Below are positions 33,228 to 38,228 of a DNA stretch of 38,228 nt, piece after piece (the stretch's first letter is position 1; every line of letters starts with the position of its first letter). The translations under genes were made by a program, and so were the position numbers. This stretch comes from Coriobacteriia bacterium (GTDB taxonomy: Bacteria > Actinomycetota > Coriobacteriia > Coriobacteriales > UBA8131): contig WRNE01000016.1 in NCBI GenBank assembly GCA_009776725.1, positions 1 through 38,228 on the forward strand, read 5' to 3'. The notes under the pieces are model-generated. The model was not told the origin of the DNA. It ran no database searches and saw nothing but the letters and a program-made list of their open reading frames with translations.

Positions 33228-35867
33228 TCAGTACTCCGCCAGCGCCTCGGCAGTATGCGAGCTCACACCGCTGGCAAGCATCTCCTCCAACGTCCCGGCA
33301 AACATCAGCTCTCCACCGCGGCTACCGCCGTCAGGGCCGAGGTCGATCACCCAGTCGGCTGCCCTTATCAACTGGAGGTTGTGCTCGACTGCCACCACGG
33401 TGTTCCCAGCCTTGGTCAGCGCTGAGAGCAAGGCCAAGAACTTCTCCACATCTAAAGGATGCAGCCCTGTCGTCGGCTCGTCCATCAGATAGAGGCTCTG
33501 CCTGCCCCGTGCCTCCAGCAGCTCTTTGACCAGCTTGATGCGCTGACCCTCGCCGCCGGAGAGGGTGGTCAGCGTCTGCCCGAGCGTCAGGTACTCCAGG
33601 CCGACGTCTAGCAGAAGGCTGGTGATGCGCCTCAGCTTGGCGTTGCCGCTAAAGACTTCTGCGGCCTCCTCGATGGGCATCTGCAAGACGCCGTTGATGG
33701 AGTGGCCCTCGAATTGCACGGCTAGGACATCTTCCATGAAGCGCAGTCCGCCGCATACCGGACAGGTCACATCGGCGTCCGGAAAGAACAGCATGTGGCT
33801 CTCGACGACTCCCAGGCCGCCGCATTCCTCGCAGCGCCCGCCGGCAGTGTTGAACGAGAAGTGCTTGGCGGTAAGCCCCTTGGACCGGGCGTCGGGCTGC
33901 TTGGCGAAGATGCTGCGGACCTCCGTCCAAATGCCCGTATAGGTGGCGACATTGGACCGCCGCATCCTGGCTAAGGGAGCCTGCTCGATGCGCACGATGC
34001 CGTCGAATCGGTCAAGGCCGATAACCTTACCTGCCTCGGGTGGCAGCCAGTCCGCCCCCAGCACGTCGAAGGCCAGCGAAGTCTTGCCAGAGCCAGACAC
34101 CCCGGTCACGACGGTGAGCTTTCCGAGGGGGATGTCCACGTCGACGCCCTTGAGGTTGTGGAGAAGAGCACCGCGGACGCTCAACGCCTCCCCTGGTGGG
34201 CTTGCGGGCCGGCCTGCCTCGTCATGGCTTGGGCCTGGGCTGCCTTGAGGCGCCCATCCTTTCTGCTGCTGCTCTTCGAGTCTGGCGTCTTGCGCCTCTG
34301 ACTTTTGCCTCAAGTACTGGCCGGTCACTGACCCCTTCTGTTGCATCAGCTCTTGCAGGCTGCCTTGGCCAATCACTCGCCCGCCGTGCTTGCCCGAGCC
34401 CGGGCCGATGTCAATGATATAGTCAGCCTGTCGCATGACATCCTCGTCGTGCTCGATAACGATGACCGAGTTCCCCTCGTCACGCAGCTGTTTCAAGGCT
34501 GCCACCAGGTCTCGGGTGTCTTTGGCGTGCAATCCGACAGTAGGCTCGTCAAGTATATAGATGACCCCAGTCAGCTCAGAGTCCAGGGCTGCCGCCAGCT
34601 TCAAGCGCTGGGACTCGCCACCGGAAAGCGTCGATGACTGCCGGTCTAGGGTGATGTAGTCCAAACCGACCCGGACAATGCGGCTTACCCTTGTAACAAG
34701 GTCTGTCAGGTAGCGCTCAGCCAAGGTCTTCTCCACATTATTAAGGCCTGTTTGTAGTTCGTTTGCCCAGCTCATGACCTCGTCAAGGGCCTTTTGCGAC
34801 AGCTCCGGCAAGCGGGCTCCATGTACAGTGGCTAGACGGGGTGGCTCTGCCAGGCGCTCCCCCTTGCATGTCGGGCAATCGGCGTATGTCAGGTATTTCT
34901 CGAGGTAGCCCGCGTCGCCTGATTTCTCGGAGACGCGGCGGAGGATGGTCGTGTAGACTCCTTCGAACTTGCCGGCGGCAACAGTCTTCGGCTGTATGGT
35001 GTCGGGGAACAGCTCGGCTGCCTGGGCGCTTGCGATGCCATGGTAGAGCACCGTCTTCTGGCTGTCAGTGTAGGCGTTGACCGGGGTCTTGGCTTTGACT
35101 GGAACGCCCAAGTGCGTAAGGGCGGCGTAAAACGACTCGGTCGAGTAAAGCGCGTAAGTCCCGTCCCAAAAGCCGACTGCCCCGTCTTCGAGCGAGAGGG
35201 TCTCGTCGATGGCGGTTTGGGGGTTGATGGCCAGGGTCTGGCCAAGCCCCTGGCAGTGGGGACAGACCCCCTCGCGGGTGTTGAAGGAGAACTGGTCGCT
35301 GGTCAGCTTGGCAAGTCGCTCTCCGCATTCGCTGCAAAAGGTGAAGGCCTTGTACTGGTCGCCTTCCTTTTCTGTCTCCTCCCGGCAGGCGGAGGCTTGG
35401 ATCATCGCCTGGCAGTTGGGGCATTGCCTGGTGTGCAGCTTCTCGTATATGAGCCTGAGGTCGGTGTAGATCCCGGTCATTGTGCCCACCGTCGACCGGG
35501 GGTTGCGGTTCGCAGTCATTTGCGAGATGAGTATTGCGGGGGAGATGTTTGCGATCGAGTCCACAGCCGGTTTTTCGATGCCTGACATGCCCAATGCCTC
35601 CAGATAGCGCCGCTGGCACTCTTGAAAGAGCAGGTCGATCGCTAGGGTGGACTTGCCTGACCCAGACAGGCCGGTCAGCACGACCAGCTGGTTTCGGGGA
35701 ATCTCCAGGTCGATGTTTTGGAGGTTGCCTTGGCGGGCTCCCTTGATGACAATGCTATGGGCCTTGGAGCTTATGAGTGATGGTTGCATGGGCGGTGCTT
35801 GCGCGGGCGGCTGTAGCGGTTGCGTGGGCGGTGCTTTTGGTTGCGCGGGCGGCTGTTGCGGTTGCAT
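33228..35867 (-). CDS. UvrA-like excinuclease ABC ATPase (UvrA2-type)
   Basis: An 879-residue twin-ABC protein of the UvrA family. ATPase I: Walker [17 protein letters not shown] near residue 67, a zinc module with CPNC and CSEC, signature [12 protein letters not shown] near 419 and Walker [12 protein letters not shown]. ATPase [17 protein letters not shown] near 594, zinc module CEECGG...CPVCGG, signature [12 protein letters not shown] near 772 and [11 protein letters not shown]. It is shorter than typical UvrA (about 940 residues), and no uvrB or uvrC is nearby. A UvrA2 or drug-resistance-type role is therefore as likely as housekeeping repair. The start is the ATG at 35867, preceded by AGGAG; an earlier ATG at 35912 has none. 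The first 25 residues are a repeat-derived P/Q/A-rich tail. Three TTCTCCACA copies lie inside the gene. Confidence 0.9.
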   Translation of the reverse strand: MQPQQPPAQPKAPPTQPLQPPAQAPPMQPSLISSKAHSIVIKGARQGNLQNIDLEIPRNQLVVLTGLSGSGKSTLAIDLLFQECQRRYLEALGMSGIEKPAVDSIANISPAILISQMTANRNPRSTVGTMTGIYTDLRLIYEKLHTRQCPNCQAMIQASACREETEKEGDQYKAFTFCSECGERLAKLTSDQFSFNTREGVCPHCQGLGQTLAINPQTAIDETLSLEDGAVGFWDGTYALYSTESFYAALTHLGVPVKAKTPVNAYTDSQKTVLYHGIASAQAAELFPDTIQPKTVAAGKFEGVYTTILRRVSEKSGDAGYLEKYLTYADCPTCKGERLAEPPRLATVHGARLPELSQKALDEVMSWANELQTGLNNVEKTLAERYLTDLVTRVSRIVRVGLDYITLDRQSSTLSGGESQRLKLAAALDSELTGVIYILDEPTVGLHAKDTRDLVAALKQLRDEGNSVIVIEHDEDVMRQADYIIDIGPGSGKHGGRVIGQGSLQELMQQKGSVTGQYLRQKSEAQDARLEEQQQKGWAPQGSPGPSHDEAGRPASPPGEALSVRGALLHNLKGVDVDIPLGKLTVVTGVSGSGKTSLAFDVLGADWLPPEAGKVIGLDRFDGIVRIEQAPLARMRRSNVATYTGIWTEVRSIFAKQPDARSKGLTAKHFSFNTAGGRCEECGGLGVVESHMLFFPDADVTCPVCGGLRFMEDVLAVQFEGHSINGVLQMPIEEAAEVFSGNAKLRRITSLLLDVGLEYLTLGQTLTTLSGGEGQRIKLVKELLEARGRQSLYLMDEPTTGLHPLDVEKFLALLSALTKAGNTVVAVEHNLQLIRAADWVIDLGPDGGSRGGELMFAGTLEEMLASGVSSHTAEALAEY

Positions 35868-35873
35868 GGGCGG
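35782..35873. repeat. Degenerate about 36-42-bp repeats encoding the P/Q-rich N-terminus
   Basis: GGTTGCATGGGCGG-like blocks recur at 35782, 35818 and 35860, separated by GCGCGGGCGGCTGT-like blocks. On the minus strand they encode alternating PPAQ, PPMQ and PPTQ motifs ahead of the conserved UvrA domain. Confidence 0.8.
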
Positions 35874-36189
35874 CTCCTGTCTCTCGTGTGCAAAACTTGG
35901 AGAGCAAATCATTGAGTCGAATAGCTGCTTATATACTTACGTGTACAAGTGCTCCCATGTTATACCAAGACTGATCGACAAGTGCATTGCCAAGACTTAC
36001 ATACCCCTGCTTAAAAACTATGGGTTAGGCACCGATCATGTTATATTCCTGTTAGTATTATAGTAGTTAGATTTAGTATCGATCAGAACAGCTTTTTTGC
36101 AATGATGGGGCTTTTATGGTTATGCTCCCCGTTGTTGTTCGAAGCATTTGTCTCTGGAATACTAAATATGGCTGAGGGGAGGTTGATGA
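35868..36189. promoter_or_regulatory. Divergent spacer between the uvrA-like and lipoprotein genes
   Basis: 322 nt, AT-rich beyond 35930, presumably holding both promoters. No reliable box pair could be chosen. The first 40 nt contain the uvrA-like ribosome site and an upstream in-frame extension that I reject. Confidence 0.45.
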
Positions 36190-37578
36190 ATGCTAGGGCT
36201 GTATCGAAAACTATTAATGGTAGTTACGACTTTAGCATTGGTGTTTTCATTATATGGTTGCGCCAACACCATTAATGAGATTAATGTTCAATCTAGTATA
36301 GACAGGGATCTTGTCATAGGCGCCAGTGCCTTTGGCTACATGGGCTGTTACTGTGATAAGGGTCTCGTGTATTTTAAAGATCGAAGAATGTGGTATCTTG
36401 ACTGCTCCGAGAACAAGCCCTATATCATCTGCTCTCGGGCTAATTGCCAACACAATGACGAAAATTGTTTTGCCTGGATTAGTTATGTAAACAGTGCTTA
36501 CGGGCTAGCATTGTTTGATGAGAGCTTCTATGTAATCAAACGTGATGACAAAAAGAACTCATTCGATCTTCTACAGATGGAATTGGGGTCAGGTGTGATC
36601 AGAACTGTCAGCACCCTTGATATAGGTGAGAACAAACCTGGAAACTGGACACTTATAGGCCTAGCCGGTAGGGTCTATTACGTAGGTGACTTCGCGTGGA
36701 TAGAAGCAACCTATCAATACTGCGAAGAATATCATGATGGGCATTATTATCCGCAAGAGGATACCACTGTCATCGGAATCAACTTGAACAATGGTGAGGC
36801 TACAATGCTATATGCCTTATCCTTAGATGATGGGTTAGAGCATTCGATTGAGCTTGCCGCAAAAGACTTCTTGGTAATAAAAGAAACTGCCGACAAAGAG
36901 CCTCTTCTTTCAGAGGAACTGTTCTACGAAGCTTTGGAAAACGGTGCATACTCAAGTTTTAGTGATGAGCAAGACCCCTGGAACGACCCCTACAATAACT
37001 ATATGATGTGGCATATGCAAAACAAGACAGTCCTGTTCTCGTATTTGATTTATGACATCAAAACAGGGAATACAAGTGTGCTTGACAGCGGTGAGCTAGG
37101 AAAATATCACGATGCGGACAACAATGCGTATTGGCGCGATTCATACCGGTTTTTTGGGGTCTACAACGAACGTATGATTTACAGTATTAACGAGTATGAA
37201 ACTGCGAATAGAATGAATAACTGGAAAATTTACAGCTATGACCTAGAGTCTGGTAGTAACGAGTTTATCATTGAGGTTGATGGGGGCAATGTGTATGAAA
37301 TGATGGATTCGGGTTTTATTCTCAAGAATTCAGAAATACTCTACTGCTTGTATACTGATAATAAAACAACGGTCTTTTATAGCTACTCGCTTTCAACAGG
37401 AGAGACCATCGGGTTGTTTGAAGACGACGAGCGAATAACATTTAGGATACATGGCGAGACAAAAGACTGTTTTATTGGCTCGCTGATGAAGAATGAGGAT
37501 ATGAGTATCCTCTATATCCTGTCAAAAAACGATTTTTATGCAGGGAACCTTGGTGCGGTTATCAAGTTAAAAAAATAG
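36190..37578 (+). CDS. Lipoprotein with CxxxxCxH-type cysteine motif
   Basis: 462 residues with a type II signal and lipobox SLYGC (Cys near residue 24). Early in the mature part is ICSRANCQHNDENCFAW, preceded by YLDCSENKP. This Cys/His cluster recurs at the front of many lipoproteins of gut Bacillota and relatives, which I recall as propeller-like proteins of unknown function. Later segments (VYYVGDFAW, TVIGINLNNGEATML, KIYSYDLESGSNEFI, VFYSYSLSTGETIGL) repeat a propeller-like pattern. AGGGGAGG lies about 8 nt before the ATG. It may bind a metal or ligand at the surface; function is unknown. Confidence 0.78.
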   Translation: MLGLYRKLLMVVTTLALVFSLYGCANTINEINVQSSIDRDLVIGASAFGYMGCYCDKGLVYFKDRRMWYLDCSENKPYIICSRANCQHNDENCFAWISYVNSAYGLALFDESFYVIKRDDKKNSFDLLQMELGSGVIRTVSTLDIGENKPGNWTLIGLAGRVYYVGDFAWIEATYQYCEEYHDGHYYPQEDTTVIGINLNNGEATMLYALSLDDGLEHSIELAAKDFLVIKETADKEPLLSEELFYEALENGAYSSFSDEQDPWNDPYNNYMMWHMQNKTVLFSYLIYDIKTGNTSVLDSGELGKYHDADNNAYWRDSYRFFGVYNERMIYSINEYETANRMNNWKIYSYDLESGSNEFIIEVDGGNVYEMMDSGFILKNSEILYCLYTDNKTTVFYSYSLSTGETIGLFEDDERITFRIHGETKDCFIGSLMKNEDMSILYILSKNDFYAGNLGAVIKLKK

Positions 37579-37680
37579 CAGGTTGCGACAACTGTTTTTT
37601 GTATTCCATATGGTATTTGTCAACAATCCAGCCTATAACCACTCCATTAACCGAAAACACACGAAATAAAGCATTCCCAT

Positions 37681-37710
37681 CATGTGGATAAACCCGGGTT
37701 TATCCACATG
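37681..37710. repeat. Perfect 30-bp palindrome with two DnaA boxes
   Basis: CATGTGGATAAACCC (37681-37695) is followed directly by its exact reverse complement (37696-37710). Each arm contains TTATCCACA, the classical DnaA box, at 37683-37691 and 37700-37708. It lies in the 141-nt convergent spacer, 10 nt beyond the ATPase stop. It is the sister of the hairpin at 28022-28056, differing at two positions per arm. No T tract follows. Confidence 0.9.
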
Positions 37711-37719
37711 GTCACGCCC

Positions 37720-38228
37720 TTATGCGCGCAGGCGCTTGACCAGCTTCACCAGCTCGTACCAGAGCACCGAGAGGCAGGCCAATCCCAGCACTAGCAGCAG
37801 CTGCTCGGACGTCAAGGGCGCCAGGCGCAGGTAGACGTTCAGGGGGGAGTACAAGACCAGCAGCAGGCCGGCGATGACCGCCACTATCACCAGCCACATC
37901 ACCCAGTCCGTCGCCAAGCGCCGGATGGAGTGGAAGATGCTGGCGCGGTCCGAGCTGTTGACCTGGATCAGCAGCAGGTTGGCCAGCATGATCACCGCCA
38001 GGCCCATGGAGCGCGCCACGTCGTCATCGCCTTTGCCGCCGGCGAGCATAAACAGGTAGACGCCGAACGAGGCGGCAAATATTGTCAGGCCCTGGCAGAC
38101 GCTCTTCAGCAAGGTACGCGCGTCTAAGAGCCGGCTGGTGGGCTGGCGGGGCGGGCGCCGCATGATGTCGTCCTCGGCGGGCTGGCGTTCCAGCACGATC
38201 GAGCAGGTCGGGTCGATGACCAGCTCCA
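37720..38228 (-). CDS. Cation-transporting P-type ATPase, C-terminal part (runs off the window)
   Basis: The minus-strand frame is open to the end of the window and gives about 168 C-terminal residues. It starts ELVIDPTCSIVLERQPAED and IMRRPPR, a signature just after the hinge domain in type II (Ca2+/Mg2+-like) P-type ATPases. It continues with the Cation_ATPase_C membrane helices (SVCQGLTIFAASFGVYLF, ANLLLIQVNSS, WVMWLVIVAVIAGLLLVL, LLLVLGLACLSVLWYELVKL). The phosphorylation and nucleotide domains lie outside, so ion specificity cannot be read. The stop is 10 nt from the palindrome at 37681-37710. The sequence is GC-rich, unlike the lipoprotein gene beside it. Confidence 0.9.
   Translation of the reverse strand, partial: ELVIDPTCSIVLERQPAEDDIMRRPPRQPTSRLLDARTLLKSVCQGLTIFAASFGVYLFMLAGGKGDDDVARSMGLAVIMLANLLLIQVNSSDRASIFHSIRRLATDWVMWLVIVAVIAGLLLVLYSPLNVYLRLAPLTSEQLLLVLGLACLSVLWYELVKLVKRLRA

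Larger units (their letters stand above)
674..34737. repeat. Dispersed TTCTCCACA motif family (11 exact copies)
   Basis: Exact copies on the plus strand: 674-682, 2773-2781, 17269-17277, 28046-28054, 33442-33450, 34729-34737. On the minus strand: 1963-1971, 12255-12263, 25599-25607, 28024-28032, 34157-34165. Ten of the eleven are preceded by C, eight are followed by T, and four extend to GGTCTTCTCCACA (at 1963, 12255, 17269 and 34729). Copies fall in spacers and in the lipase, mfd and uvrA-like genes. Confidence 0.85.

Noticed and set aside
33228..35867. Calling this gene housekeeping uvrA
   Set aside because: It is shorter than standard UvrA, lacks uvrB/uvrC neighbours and sits in an accessory region, so a UvrA2-type paralogue cannot be excluded.
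1..38228. CRISPR array, phage genes, toxin-antitoxin or restriction systems
   Set aside because: No regularly spaced direct repeats and no cas, phage structural, methyltransferase or toxin-like proteins were seen on either strand.

Overview
The window looks like chromosomal DNA of a Gram-positive-type anaerobe with roughly 50-55 % GC. The evidence is an oxygen-sensitive indolepyruvate:ferredoxin oxidoreductase, the gene order glmU-prs-pth that is common in Actinomycetota and Bacillota, many lipobox-bearing surface lipoproteins and no outer-membrane genes. A gut Coriobacteriia- or Clostridia-like host fits best, but the sequence alone does not settle the phylum.

Layout. 1-2.7 kb: the 5' part of glycerol kinase (minus), a transglutaminase-fold membrane protein (minus) and a monoglyceride-lipase-like hydrolase (plus, possibly leaderless). 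2.9-8.2 kb (plus): a membrane-anchored foldase combining SurA/parvulin and FKBP domains, followed closely by iorA-iorB and a phenylacetate-CoA-ligase-like gene, probably one unit for oxidising aryl pyruvates. 8.3-12.2 kb (minus): operon glmU-prs-pth-birA. 12.5-16.8 kb (plus): a Kef-type antiporter with unusual RCK_C tail, tRNA-Gln(TTG), and a zinc-ribbon/Pro-rich/transmembrane protein with internal repeats. 17-22.9 kb (minus): mfd, an MTA/SAH nucleosidase with N-terminal heptapeptide repeats, and a UroD/corrinoid-methyltransferase-family protein.

23-33.2 kb is an accessory, AT-richer stretch. It holds a frameshifted small membrane protein, a complete IS30-family element, long intergenic spaces with perfect inverted repeats, two near-identical-ended but centrally divergent secreted Ca-binding-type paralogues, and several secreted proteins, lipoproteins and a small membrane protein of unknown function. 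33.2-38.2 kb has a UvrA-like ABC protein with a repeat-derived P/Q-rich N-terminus, another cysteine-motif lipoprotein, and the C-terminal end of a P-type cation ATPase running off the window.

The most striking signal is not a gene. The 9-mer TTCTCCACA occurs 11 times exactly (about 0.3 expected by simple base counting), 10 times preceded by C. It lies on both strands, in different reading frames and between genes. One pair forms a perfect hairpin at a gene end, and a sister palindrome carries two TTATCCACA DnaA boxes. This resembles either a DnaA-box variant network or a DNA-uptake-sequence-like repeat system. Four of the five copies inside genes lie in the DNA-repair-type genes mfd and the uvrA-like gene.
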